DNA from: Pseudomonas sp. UBA6562
GTDB lineage: Bacteria; Pseudomonadota; Gammaproteobacteria; Pseudomonadales; Pseudomonadaceae
Direction of reading: 5' to 3'
Assembly (NCBI RefSeq): GCF_002434265.1
Contig: NZ_DJJS01000003.1
Coordinates: 239,667-303,666 of the forward strand
Length of the DNA: 64,000 nucleotides
The translations under genes and the position numbers were made by a program. This document shows, in pieces, positions 44,820-52,976 of this stretch; the stretch's first letter is position 1; every line of letters starts with the position of its first letter. The notes under the pieces were generated by a model. That model had not been told where the DNA came from. It did no database searches and saw only the letters and a list, made by a program, of their open reading frames with translations.

Positions 44820-45042
44820 AACGGTGTGGCGCGGGGGCCGCTGCGATGATTGGCGGTGGCTCAATGACTGCCGCGCCGCTGCCGGCGCGAGCGAACCGGA
44901 AGGTCGAAGCCTCGTGTTCTCATTCATGAGGCGGCGCGATTTCCTACGAACTGTCACACACAGTCCTGTATCCTGCGCGAGCTGTGGTGTGCTTGAGGCA
45001 CGCCGTAGCGTCCGTTCACACCCACTTGCGAGGACACTCGAG

Positions 45043-45171
45043 ATGCATGAAATCCCGAACTTCCCCTTCCCAAGCCTGAACCCCGAAGAGCCGACCGTTA
45101 CCGTCCATGCCGAACCGACGCCTGCCGTCGAGCAGGACGACGGCGAATGTTCCAGCGCTGACCAGGACTGA
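45043..45171 (+). CDS. Possible small acidic protein
   Basis: 42 residues, MHEIPNFPFPSLNPEEPTVT followed by an acidic tail ending DGECSSADQD. A GAGGA sequence lies about nine bases before the ATG and codon use (third-position G/C) fits the genome. No known domain; too short for a family call. It lies directly before a strong inverted repeat that could end its mRNA. Real but unproven; it would need homologs with a conserved reading frame to be believed. Confidence 0.4.
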   Translation: MHEIPNFPFPSLNPEEPTVTVHAEPTPAVEQDDGECSSADQD

Positions 45172-45186
45172 CCGCGCACCCCCGCA

Positions 45187-45237
45187 GTGTGAAAACGGCT
45201 GAGCTGGATGCAACGGCATTTCAGCGCGTTTTCACAC
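45187..45237. repeat. Long imperfect inverted repeat
   Basis: Outer arms gtgtgaaaac (45187-45196) and gttttcacac (45228-45237) are perfect. Inner gctga and tcagc extend the stem to about 15 paired bases with a small bulge. Loop about 18 bases. A T-rich right arm makes it terminator-like or an operator. Confidence 0.7.
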
Positions 45238-45499
45238 CGCCCGCGCAATGCGCCTGGCCTACGCTCTTTTCTGTCCAACGCACTTCTCATCCAATCCCAC
45301 CGACAGGCGCACCGAACGCCCCTCAGCACGCACCTGCCGAATATCCCCCGCCGAACCCGTCTTTACCCATGACTACCTTCGAACGCCCACCGTCCGCCTA
45401 CAACTGGTAGGCTGTCGCGCGCAAAAAATAGCGTAATGCCATGCCCTGTTCGAACCCATCGCTACCGTGTCGACCTCGCGACCGCCTCTAGGAGCTTGC

Positions 45500-47656
45500 A
45501 TGCCTTCGCCCCACCCTCGCCTGCCCTTGAGCCTGCTGGCCCTGAGCATGGCCCTGCCCGCCAGTGGCCTGGCCGACGAACGCGTGCTGCTGGCCCCCGT
45601 GGAAGTGTCCGACGTGGCCTGGCAAGCGGGCTACCAGGCCAGCGAAGCGCAGCTCACCGGCCCCCATGCCGCGCCTTTGCTCGACACGCCGGCCTCGGTC
45701 AGCGTGTTCACCCAAGCCCTGCTGCAGGACCGTCAGGTGCGCCAGCTCAGCGAAGTGCTGCACAGCGACGCCTCGGTCGGCGAGAGCTACGCACCCATCG
45801 GCTATTACGAAAACTTCAACGTGCGCGGCTTTACCCTCAATGCCGCCAACAGCTATCGCCTCAACGGCCAGACCCTCGCCGGCGAGCAGAACGTGGCCCT
45901 GGAAAACAAGCAGCAGGTCGAGCTGCTCAAGGGGCTTTCCGGACTCTATAGCGGCGTGTCCGCACCCGGCGGGCTGATCAATTACGTCAGCAAGCGCCCG
46001 GAAGAGGTGCGCAGCGTCACCTTGTCGAGCAACGAACAGGGCGAGCGCTACCTGGCCACGGACCTGGGCGGCTGGTTCGGCAGCGAGCGGCAGTTCGGCC
46101 TGCGTGCCAACCTGGCCCACGAAGACATCCGCAGCTACGTCGACCACGCCGACGGCCAGCGCGACTTCGCCTCGCTGGCGTTCGACTGGAACATCGGCCC
46201 CGACGCCACCTTGCAGCTGGACGCCGAATACCAGCAGCGCAAGCAACGCTCGGTACCGGGCTATCAGCTACTCGGTGGCAGCGCCTTGCCCCATGGCGTC
46301 AACCCGACCGACCGCCTGGCCTATCAGGAGTGGGCCAAGCCAGTGAAAAGCGATTCGCTGAACCTGGGCGGGCGCTTCGAGTACCGTTTCGACGACGACT
46401 GGACCGGCACCTTGAGCGCCTCGCGCAGCGAAGTGGTGATCGACGACTACAGCGCCTTTGCCTGGGGTTGCTATGGCGCGGCGAGCTGCGCCGAGGAAGC
46501 GGTGCCCAACCACTTCAGCCCTGAGGGCGACTACGACATCTACGATTTCCGCAGCCCCGACGACACGCGCCGCGTGGTCGAGGCGCAGGCCACGCTCAAT
46601 GGCCGTTTTCAGGCGCTGGGCGTGGACCACGACCTGACCCTGGGTACCACTGCCCAGCGGCGAACGCTCGATCAGCGGCCCACCTACAACGAATTCGTCG
46701 GCAGCGGCAACATCGGCGAAGATGCGCCGTTCTGGCCCGCCTCCACCCTGGCCCTGCAAGACAGCGAGCGACGTCTGGACAGCCGCCAGTACGGGGTGTT
46801 CTTCAACGATAGGCTGAGCTTCGACGAACACTGGCAGACCGTGCTCGGCGCACGCGAGGTACGCCTCGACGAGCGCACCTGGGATGAAAGCGGCGCGGCG
46901 GGTCGCCACACCCAGCGCTACGAACTGCTGCCCAACGCCGCCGTGCTGTACAAGCCGGCGCCCGACACCACCTTCTACCTCAGCTACACCAAAGGCCTTT
47001 CCGCAGGCGGGACGGCGCCGTGGTTCGCCAATAACGCCTCGGAAATCCTCGCCCCTACCCTGTCACACCAGTACGAGATCGGCGCCAAGCAGGACTGGCG
47101 CGGCATGAGCTTCACCGCCGCGCTCTTCCAGCTGCGCCAGGCCTACCAGTACAGCCGCCCGGACGGCGACGGCCAGTTCACCTACGTACAACAGGGCCAG
47201 CAGAAGAACACCGGCCTGGAGCTGGGCGCCAGCGGCCAGGCCACCTCGCGCCTGCAACTACAGGCCAGCGTCGCCGCCATCCGCGCGCGGGTCAGCGGCA
47301 GCGGCAGCTCCGAATACGAAGGCCATCAGGCGTTGAACGTGCCCAACCTGCGCGCGGCGCTGTACGCCGACTATAGCTTGCCGGTGCCGGGCCTCGCGCT
47401 GCTCGGCGGTGCGCGCTACAGCGCCAGCAAGTATGCGGATCGTCTCGGCGAGGTGTCGGTGGGCGGGTACACGGTGTTCGATGTGGGTAGCCGCTACAGC
47501 ACGCGCCTCGGCGGTTACGACACGGTGCTGCGCCTGACCGTCGACAACCTGTTCGACAAGCGCTACTGGCGCGATGCGGGGGACTATCTGGGCGACGACT
47601 ATCTGTTCCAAGGCGCGCCGCGTACGGCGCGGGTCTCGGCGACGGTGCAGTTCTGA
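45500..47656 (+). CDS. TonB-dependent siderophore receptor
   Basis: 718 residues from the ATG at 45500, preceded by TAGGAG; an ATG-like start 11 codons earlier is poorer. Signal peptide MPSPHPRLPLSLLALSMALP to about residue 26. The plug domain (about 50-160) shows DTPASVSVFTQALLQDRQVR and YENFNVRGFTLNAANSYRLN. The rest is the 22-strand barrel ending in the outer-membrane signature RTARVSATVQF. It takes up an iron-siderophore complex across the outer membrane. No FecI/FecR pair lies near it and no signalling domain is present. The ligand is unknown. Confidence 0.93.
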   Translation: MPSPHPRLPLSLLALSMALPASGLADERVLLAPVEVSDVAWQAGYQASEAQLTGPHAAPLLDTPASVSVFTQALLQDRQVRQLSEVLHSDASVGESYAPIGYYENFNVRGFTLNAANSYRLNGQTLAGEQNVALENKQQVELLKGLSGLYSGVSAPGGLINYVSKRPEEVRSVTLSSNEQGERYLATDLGGWFGSERQFGLRANLAHEDIRSYVDHADGQRDFASLAFDWNIGPDATLQLDAEYQQRKQRSVPGYQLLGGSALPHGVNPTDRLAYQEWAKPVKSDSLNLGGRFEYRFDDDWTGTLSASRSEVVIDDYSAFAWGCYGAASCAEEAVPNHFSPEGDYDIYDFRSPDDTRRVVEAQATLNGRFQALGVDHDLTLGTTAQRRTLDQRPTYNEFVGSGNIGEDAPFWPASTLALQDSERRLDSRQYGVFFNDRLSFDEHWQTVLGAREVRLDERTWDESGAAGRHTQRYELLPNAAVLYKPAPDTTFYLSYTKGLSAGGTAPWFANNASEILAPTLSHQYEIGAKQDWRGMSFTAALFQLRQAYQYSRPDGDGQFTYVQQGQQKNTGLELGASGQATSRLQLQASVAAIRARVSGSGSSEYEGHQALNVPNLRAALYADYSLPVPGLALLGGARYSASKYADRLGEVSVGGYTVFDVGSRYSTRLGGYDTVLRLTVDNLFDKRYWRDAGDYLGDDYLFQGAPRTARVSATVQF

Positions 47657-47662
47657 TGAGAA

Positions 47663-47683
47663 GGCGGCGGGCTGGACGCCGCC
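47663..47683 (+). terminator. Weak hairpin after the TonB receptor
   Basis: ggcggc and gccgcc pair around a 9-base loop, seven bases past the receptor stop. It has no T tract; it may mark the 3' end. Confidence 0.4.
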
Positions 47684-47840
47684 AGTCTCTACGATGGCGT
47701 TGATACCGACTGGACGATGTCGAACCGTACCACTCGAGATGTGGCGCAAGGGCCTGGACCAGGCCCGCGTTGCAGTCCGTCCATACCGACGCCAGGCAAC
47801 GACCAGGCCTTGAGTGCCGGAGCAAATCGCGACCAACAAA

Positions 47841-47873
47841 AAGCCCCTGGAGTCTTGAAGACTTCAGGGGCTT
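47841..47873 (-). terminator. Terminator of tRNA-Ser(GGA)
   Basis: Outer stem aagcccctg / caggggctt (9 bp), with a nested agtctt / aagact stem inside. On the minus strand it is followed by TTTTTG. Located about 15 bases after the tRNA end. Confidence 0.88.
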
Positions 47874-47887
47874 CTCGTTTACGAATG

Positions 47888-47977
47888 TGGCGGTGAAGAA
47901 GGGATTTGAACCCTTGATACGATTTCTCGTATACACACTTTCCAGGCGTGCTCCTTCGACCACTCGGACACTTCACC
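47888..47977 (-). tRNA. tRNA-Ser(GGA)
   Basis: 90 bases with CCA. Acceptor GGTGAAG pairs with CTTCACC, discriminator G. Long variable arm (TGTATACGAGAAATCGTATC). Anticodon loop CTGGAAA gives GGA, reading UCC/UCU. Single gene with its own terminator. Confidence 0.97.
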
Positions 47978-48256
47978 GTTTTCCCTTCAAGCCATTCAGC
48001 CTGTCGAGGCGCGCTAATTTAGTGGAAGGCTTTATCTTTGGCAAGTTTTTTTTCAGATTTTTCATGCGGTTAAGCTTATGCCCAACGCAGAGGGCAATGC
48101 TGCCAATCCCACCGCCGGTTTTTCCGGCCCCACCGGCTCGAACCAATGCCCAGCGCACCCGCGCCAGCCACCATGACCGCCCGGTCAGCCTTGGCGCTTT
48201 ACCTGCCCGCCCCCGCTGGTTAACGTCGGAGCCCCGCCACCTTCAAGGACGCCCCC
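47978..48256. other. Intergenic region, tRNA-Ser(GGA) to crotonase gene
   Basis: 279 bases. It contains the tRNA promoter on the minus strand (A/T-rich around 48030-48080) and the promoter of the plus-strand crotonase gene. No other feature seen. Confidence 0.4.
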
Positions 48257-48946
48257 ATGAGCGAGTTGATCACCTACCACAGCGAAGACGGCATCGCCCT
48301 GCTGACCTTGAGCAATGGCAAGGTCAACGCCTTTTCGCCCGAGCTCATCGCCACTTTCAACAGCCTGCTCGACCGCGCCGAAGCCGAGCGCGCGGTGGTG
48401 GTCGTCACCGGTCAGCCCGGCATCCTCTCCGGCGGCTACGACCTCAAGGTCATGACCGCCGGGCCGCAACAGGCCGTGGACCTGGTCAGCGCTGGTTCCG
48501 CACTGACCCGGCGCCTGCTCGCCCACCCCTTCCCGGTCGTCGTCGCCTGCCCGGGCAATGCCGTGGCCAAGGGCGCCTTCCTGCTGCTGGCGGGCGACTA
48601 CCGCATCGGCGTCGAGGGCCCGTACAAGGTGTGCCTGAACGAAGTGCAGATCGGCATGACCATGCACCACGCCGGCATCGAGCTGGCCCGTGACCGCCTG
48701 GGCCGCGCCGCCTTCCAGCGTGCGGTGATCAATGCCGAAGTGTTCGACCCGCAAGAAGCCATGCACGCCGGATTCCTCGACCGCGTGGTGCCGGCCGCGC
48801 AGTTGCTGGACAGCGCGTTCGACAAGGCGCGCGAGTTGAAAAAACTGAACATGCTCGCGCACAAGAACACCAAGTTGAAAGTACGCAAAGGTCTGCTGGA
48901 CGCGCTGGATGCCGCCATCGCCCTCGATCGGGCGCATCTGGGCTGA
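48257..48946 (+). CDS. Crotonase/enoyl-CoA hydratase-family protein
   Basis: 229 residues, MSELITYHSEDGIALLTLSN. The crotonase fold is clear: LSNGKVNAFSPELIATFNSL, the oxyanion-hole segment PGILSGGYDLKVM near 56-68, and PVVVACPGNAVAKGAFLLLAGDYRIG with the second oxyanion glycine. The block where hydratases carry the catalytic Glu reads LNEVQIGMTMHHAGIEL, which differs from the usual form, so hydratase activity is uncertain; isomerase, thioesterase or another CoA reaction is possible. Shorter than typical hydratases (about 260). Not part of a clear fatty-acid operon; corA-like gene follows after 56 bases. Confidence 0.85.
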   Translation: MSELITYHSEDGIALLTLSNGKVNAFSPELIATFNSLLDRAEAERAVVVVTGQPGILSGGYDLKVMTAGPQQAVDLVSAGSALTRRLLAHPFPVVVACPGNAVAKGAFLLLAGDYRIGVEGPYKVCLNEVQIGMTMHHAGIELARDRLGRAAFQRAVINAEVFDPQEAMHAGFLDRVVPAAQLLDSAFDKARELKKLNMLAHKNTKLKVRKGLLDALDAAIALDRAHLG

Positions 48947-49002
48947 GCACAGGCCGCAGGCGCGGCCGGCAGGCCGTTGATTCACCGGAGAAACACGCAA
49001 TC

Positions 49003-49974
49003 ATGGGTCGAGTCGTCGCCGCGGCGGTGTATAGCGCCGGCAGGAAAGTCACCAACATCAACATCGACGAAGGCCGCGAGTGGGCGCAAAAGCCTGGGCA
49101 CTTCGTCTGGATCGGCCTTGAAGAGCCAAGCGCGCAAGTGCTGGAAACCTTGCAGGGCCAGTTCGACCTGCACGAACTGGCCATCGAGGACGCGCTGGAA
49201 AAACACAGCCGCCCCAAGCTCGAAACCTTCGGCGACGCGCTGTTCATCGTCACCTACTCGCCGATTCTGAAAAACGGCGAGCTGGTGTTCATCGAAACGC
49301 ACATCTTCGCCGGCACGGGCTATGTGATCACCTGTCGCAACGGCGACTCGCAATCCTACGCCGAGGTCCGCCAACGCTGCGAAGCGCGCCCGCTGCTGCT
49401 TGAGCATGGCGAAGACTTCGTGCTGTACGCGCTGCTGGACTTCGTCACCGAAAACTACCAGCCGGTCAGCGAGGCCATCCACGAAGAAATCCAGGACCTG
49501 GAATGCAACGTGCTGACCAAGGCCTTGCAGGAGTGCGACATCCAGCGTCTGCACCGTCTGCGCCGCGAAGTCCTGCGCATGCGCCGTTACGTGGCGCCCA
49601 TGGTGGAGATCGGCGAAGAGTTGCAGCGCCTCAACTTCCCGTTCATCGACAAGCAGATGCGGCCGTACTTCCGCGACGTGCAGATCCATGTGAACCGGCA
49701 GATGGAAGACCTCACTACCATTGGCGAACTGGCCACCCAGACCATCGAAGTGGGCATGTGGCTGGAGTCGTCCAGGCAAAGCGTCACGCAACGCAAGTTC
49801 GCCGCCTGGGCGGCGATCCTGGCGTTTCCGACGGCGGTGGCGGGCATCTACGGGATGAACTTCAAGAACATGCCGGAGCTGAACTGGCACTACGGCTATT
49901 ACGCCGTGCTGGGCGTGATCGGCCTGGGCTGCGTGGGGCTGTACACCAGCTTCAAGCGCTCGGGGTGGCTCTGA
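49003..49974 (+). CDS. CorA-like magnesium/cobalt channel
   Basis: 323 residues, MGRVVAAAVYSAGRKVTNIN. A large cytosolic alpha-beta domain (1-250) with a long helix (LQDLECNVLTKALQECDIQR and on), then two C-terminal membrane helices. The selectivity signature IYGMNF lies at the end of the first, followed by the loop KNMPELNWHYG. It forms a pentameric inner-membrane channel for Mg2+, possibly Co2+/Ni2+ or Zn2+. It is the second Mg system in the window beside mgtE. Convergent with the amidotransferase gene, 19 bases apart. Confidence 0.94.
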   Translation: MGRVVAAAVYSAGRKVTNINIDEGREWAQKPGHFVWIGLEEPSAQVLETLQGQFDLHELAIEDALEKHSRPKLETFGDALFIVTYSPILKNGELVFIETHIFAGTGYVITCRNGDSQSYAEVRQRCEARPLLLEHGEDFVLYALLDFVTENYQPVSEAIHEEIQDLECNVLTKALQECDIQRLHRLRREVLRMRRYVAPMVEIGEELQRLNFPFIDKQMRPYFRDVQIHVNRQMEDLTTIGELATQTIEVGMWLESSRQSVTQRKFAAWAAILAFPTAVAGIYGMNFKNMPELNWHYGYYAVLGVIGLGCVGLYTSFKRSGWL

Positions 49975-49993
49975 CCCCGAGGCATCGTTCGGC

Positions 49994-50755
49994 TCAAGAC
50001 GTGCCGGTGCACGCCTCGCCGGCGGCCTTGCTCGACGCTTTTTCAGGCGCATGGCTAATGAACCTGAGCATCCATTCCCCAACCAGATCGCCTTGGTGCG
50101 CCGTGGCCAGGCTGGCCACCGCCCGCGCGTAGACCTCGTCGCCCAGGTGCGCCTGCCGTGCGTCGAGCAACGCGCGCGAGTAGTCGTTGACGAACTCCGG
50201 GTGGCCCTGGAAACACAGGACCTGATCGCCGATGCAGTAGGCGGCGTTGGGGCAGAAGTCGCTCGAGGCGATGAGCGTCGCGCCCTCGGGCAACTCGGTG
50301 ACCTGGTCCTGGTGGCTGATGAGCAGGGTCAACTCGGTCGTCTGGGCGCCCATCCACGGCGCATGCGCAGCCAGACGGTAGCGGTGCGTACCGACGCCCC
50401 AGCCTTGATTGGCGCGTTCGGCCTTGCCGCCCAAGGTCAAGGCCAGCAGCTGATGGCCGAAGCACACGCCCAGCAACTTCTCGCCACGGGCAAAGAGTTT
50501 GAGCAGATAGGCTTTAAGCGTTGTGATCCAGGGATCGTCGGCGAACGAATCGGCTTTGCTGCCGGTCACCAGATAAGCGTCGAACGTCTCGCTATCGTCG
50601 GGATAATGACCGTTCATCACGTTGAAGACGCGAAACTGCGCAGCGATGGTCTGACGTTCGAAGAGCTGTTCGAACATCCTTCCGTAACCTTGGTACTGCG
50701 CCGCCAACTCAGGTCGCAGGACATCGGTTTCAAGGATGCAGATGCGTAACGACAT
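49994..50755 (-). CDS. Class I glutamine amidotransferase-like protein
   Basis: 253 residues from the ATG at 50755 (MSLRICILETDVLRPELAAQ). Catalytic triad visible: Cys98 in LLGVCFGHQ, His185 and Glu187 in QGHPEF. GMP-synthase-type domain used alone, as in YfeJ or gamma-glutamyl-gamma-aminobutyrate-related hydrolases. The partner or substrate is unknown. An upstream in-frame start 23 codons earlier is unlikely. It stands as a single minus-strand gene next to a small possible gene. Confidence 0.87.
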   Translation of the reverse strand: MSLRICILETDVLRPELAAQYQGYGRMFEQLFERQTIAAQFRVFNVMNGHYPDDSETFDAYLVTGSKADSFADDPWITTLKAYLLKLFARGEKLLGVCFGHQLLALTLGGKAERANQGWGVGTHRYRLAAHAPWMGAQTTELTLLISHQDQVTELPEGATLIASSDFCPNAAYCIGDQVLCFQGHPEFVNDYSRALLDARQAHLGDEVYARAVASLATAHQGDLVGEWMLRFISHAPEKASSKAAGEACTGTS

Positions 50756-51111
50756 GGCAGTAGTCCCGAACGACAAAAAGGAAGGAAGGGCGTAGAGCCT
50801 GACGCGAAAGACACGTACAAGCAAGTAGGCGGCGCTGACGAACGGGCATGCCGGTGCGCCTATCGACGAAATGCAAGACGGCTGTCTAGCCCGCGCACTC
50901 CAAGGCGCGACAAACAGCGGGCATAACCCAAAGCGATTAAAAACCCTGCAAGTAGAACAAAGGGGTCTCTGAAATGGACAAGGTTCGCCCTACTGTTGGT
51001 TATGCACCCCCGCCACAGGCTCGCCGGCCAAGGATGACGACGTCTGGCACTATGCAGGCTTCTGCTTCGCCAGATTTGATTTCAGGAATAACAACAAAAA
51101 GGCAGTCCGTT

Positions 51112-51207
51112 ATGTTCCGACACGCCAAGTTTCGCCAAGCTGGTCTCATCGTTTTCGCCACGACCCTGTTGTTGATCCTGCCGAACATGACTCGACTGTT
51201 CGGCTGA
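51112..51207 (+). CDS. Possible small single-helix membrane protein
   Basis: 31 residues, MFRHAKFRQAGLIVFATTLL then LILPNMTRLFG: a basic start followed by one hydrophobic helix. An AAGG lies about ten bases upstream of the ATG. The same frame is open back to 50974 (MDKVRPTVGYAPPPQ), so a 77-residue form is possible. Such one-helix proteins are common and often missed. Weakly supported. Confidence 0.4.
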   Translation: MFRHAKFRQAGLIVFATTLLLILPNMTRLFG

Positions 51208-51273
51208 GGACAGCCATGGCGTCCCACGCGCGACGCGGTTAACCTGCCAGCCTCGATCGGTTGGAGTATACGC

Positions 51274-52074
51274 ATGCGCCGTTGGCTGGCAGTGGGATGG
51301 ATAGCGCTTTGCCTACCTGCGGGGGCAGCCGAATTGGTCCTGGAGGCGGGCCAGCACACGCGGCAATGGAGCACTGCGCAACTGCTGGCGCATCCGCAAG
51401 CGCGCAACATCGACGTCCCTGCCGACGTCTCCTATAAGCGCGCCATGCGCTACCGCGCCGTGCCCTTGGCCGCCCTGCTCGAAGGCATCCGCGAAGACGA
51501 CCACCTGCAAGCCGTGGCCGCAGACGGCTTCGCTGCCGAGATGCCAGCCGCGCCACTCCTGCAAACGGGCCCTGCGAAGGCTTGGCTGGCCATCGAGGAC
51601 CCCGCCCAGCCCTGGCCGCCACTGGCCGCCGGAAAACCCGGCGCCGGCCCTTTCTACGTGGTCTGGACCGATCCACAAGTCAGCGGCATCCGCCCCGAAC
51701 AATGGCCGTTCCAAGTCGGCCACCTACGGCGCCTGGCCACTGTCGAACAGCGCTTCCCGCAGATGCTGCCAGATCCTGCCCTGCCCAACGACGCCCCCGA
51801 ACGCGCAGGCTTCGCCTTGTTCCAGCAGAACTGCATGGCGTGCCACCGCCTCAACGGCGGCGGCGATGCCCAGGTAGGCCCTGACTTGAACCTGCCGCAC
51901 AATCCGACCGAGTACTTCCAGGACGGCTGGCTACGCCAACTCATCCGCAACCCACAGGCGCTGCGCCAATGGCCGCAAGGCAAGATGCCGGGGTTCGACG
52001 AATCGGTGCTGGACGACCGGGCGCTGGATGCGTTGCTGGCGTACCTGAAACACATGGCCGCTCGCAAGCCTTGA
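51274..52074 (+). CDS. Cytochrome c with sulfite-oxidase-like N-terminal domain
   Basis: 266 residues. Signal peptide (MRRWLAVGWIALCLPAGAA). Residues about 20-155 look like the molybdopterin-binding-fold domain used in sulfite oxidases, but lacking obvious cofactor ligands (VPLAALLEGIREDDHLQAV, WPFQVGHLRRLATVEQRF). The second half is a class I cytochrome c with one heme site C187-M-A-C190-H191 and the axial Met in QGKMPGFDE. A periplasmic electron carrier or small redox enzyme. No operon partner is seen. The fusion is known in proteobacteria but not characterised. Confidence 0.82.
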   Translation: MRRWLAVGWIALCLPAGAAELVLEAGQHTRQWSTAQLLAHPQARNIDVPADVSYKRAMRYRAVPLAALLEGIREDDHLQAVAADGFAAEMPAAPLLQTGPAKAWLAIEDPAQPWPPLAAGKPGAGPFYVVWTDPQVSGIRPEQWPFQVGHLRRLATVEQRFPQMLPDPALPNDAPERAGFALFQQNCMACHRLNGGGDAQVGPDLNLPHNPTEYFQDGWLRQLIRNPQALRQWPQGKMPGFDESVLDDRALDALLAYLKHMAARKP

Positions 52075-52115
52075 GAAAGCCGCTGGGCCGCACGACCCAG
52101 CGGCAGTGACGCGCG

Positions 52116-52448
52116 TCAGGCGGTCATGCGTTCCTGGCGCACGCCCCAGCCTTTGATCTCACCACCCAATGGCGAAATGACGCGCTCGAAGGTCTCTTCG
52201 AAATCGCCGATGCCGACGTAAGTGGCGTACATCACCTTGCTCAGTTGCAAATGCCAGGCGCCCTCTTCCAACTCGCTCAATTGAGCGTTGGTCGATTCGC
52301 CGCGAAAAGCACCGGCGGCCCGCCGGGCACAGGCTTCGCTGGGGAAGGTGGCATAGAACTCGATGGGATGGATGCGGGTGAAGTCGAAGCCGCCTTCTTT
52401 CATCTGGCGCAGTACGGTGCTGCTGATGTCGTCGTCGTGGCTCATCAT
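52116..52448 (-). CDS. RraB-family ribonuclease E inhibitor-like protein
   Basis: 110 residues starting MMSHDDDISSTVLRQMKEGG; a GGAGG site seven bases before the first ATG supports it. Pattern of the RraB/DUF695-type fold: HPIEFYATFPSEACARRAAG and the acidic helix ELEEGAWHLQL. E. coli RraB binds RNase E and changes RNA decay; this activity is assumed, not shown. Very acidic, with no membrane segment. It lies alone between the cytochrome c gene (convergent) and the 78-residue gene. Confidence 0.75.
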   Translation of the reverse strand: MMSHDDDISSTVLRQMKEGGFDFTRIHPIEFYATFPSEACARRAAGAFRGESTNAQLSELEEGAWHLQLSKVMYATYVGIGDFEETFERVISPLGGEIKGWGVRQERMTA

Positions 52449-52626
52449 GAAACGTCCTCCTGCGGTGCAATGGATAGACTTTTCGTGCGCGGGGCGCAGA
52501 GGCCCTGGTGCATGTGGAGCGGATGCAAGACGTGGCGAGGGATTGGAACGGGAAAGGCCCCTGGAAAAGCCGGTGCCTGACAGGCAGCGTAGTGCCGATC
52601 AGGTCACTACGCTAGCTTGCGTACTG

Positions 52627-52863
52627 CTAAGGATGCTCGACGATCTCGGCGATGGTCACGCCGCTGTGCTCTTTCAGCCAGCGGGCAGTGGGAGAAACGC
52701 TTCGATCCTGGAAATCGTTGAGATCCAGCTCATCCATGACCGGGAACAACGACGAACGGATCGCCCGTGCTGCCTCTTCCTCACCGGGCCGTTGATCGGC
52801 GGTGAGCTGCAGCGTGGTCAGTTCGCCTTTTTGATCGGCAAAGATGATGTCCCACTTTTTCAT
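52627..52863 (-). CDS. Small conserved hypothetical protein
   Basis: 78 residues from the ATG at 52863 (MKKWDIIFADQKGELTTLQL). Soluble, with charged helices (GEEEAARAIRSSLFPVMDEL) and an ARWLKEHSGVTIAEIVEH ending. I do not recognise the family. A GAGGG site lies about nine bases upstream of the ATG. It follows no operon; the LTA-synthase-like gene lies to the right on the same strand about 115 bases away, so cotranscription is possible. No function can be given. Confidence 0.65.
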   Translation of the reverse strand: MKKWDIIFADQKGELTTLQLTADQRPGEEEAARAIRSSLFPVMDELDLNDFQDRSVSPTARWLKEHSGVTIAEIVEHP

Positions 52864-52976
52864 CAAATAGCCCTCTGGGAGTCAAAGGCAGCGGCTGCTG
52901 CCTGTTTTAAATGACCTTGGCGCTCAGGTATTTGTTCACTCGGCATAAGGGGGCCGCAACGGCCCCGTCGACCCTT

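Larger units (their letters stand above)
44820..45499. other. Intergenic stretch with a small ORF and a long inverted repeat
   Basis: 680 bases between phhB and the TonB receptor. It holds one plausible 42-codon gene (45043-45171) and a strong inverted repeat (45187-45237), both listed separately. I looked for a Fur box before the receptor and did not find one. Confidence 0.5.

Noticed and set aside
45400..45499. Fur box before the TonB receptor
   Set aside because: No GATAATNATTATC-like 19-mer is present within 100 bases of the start.
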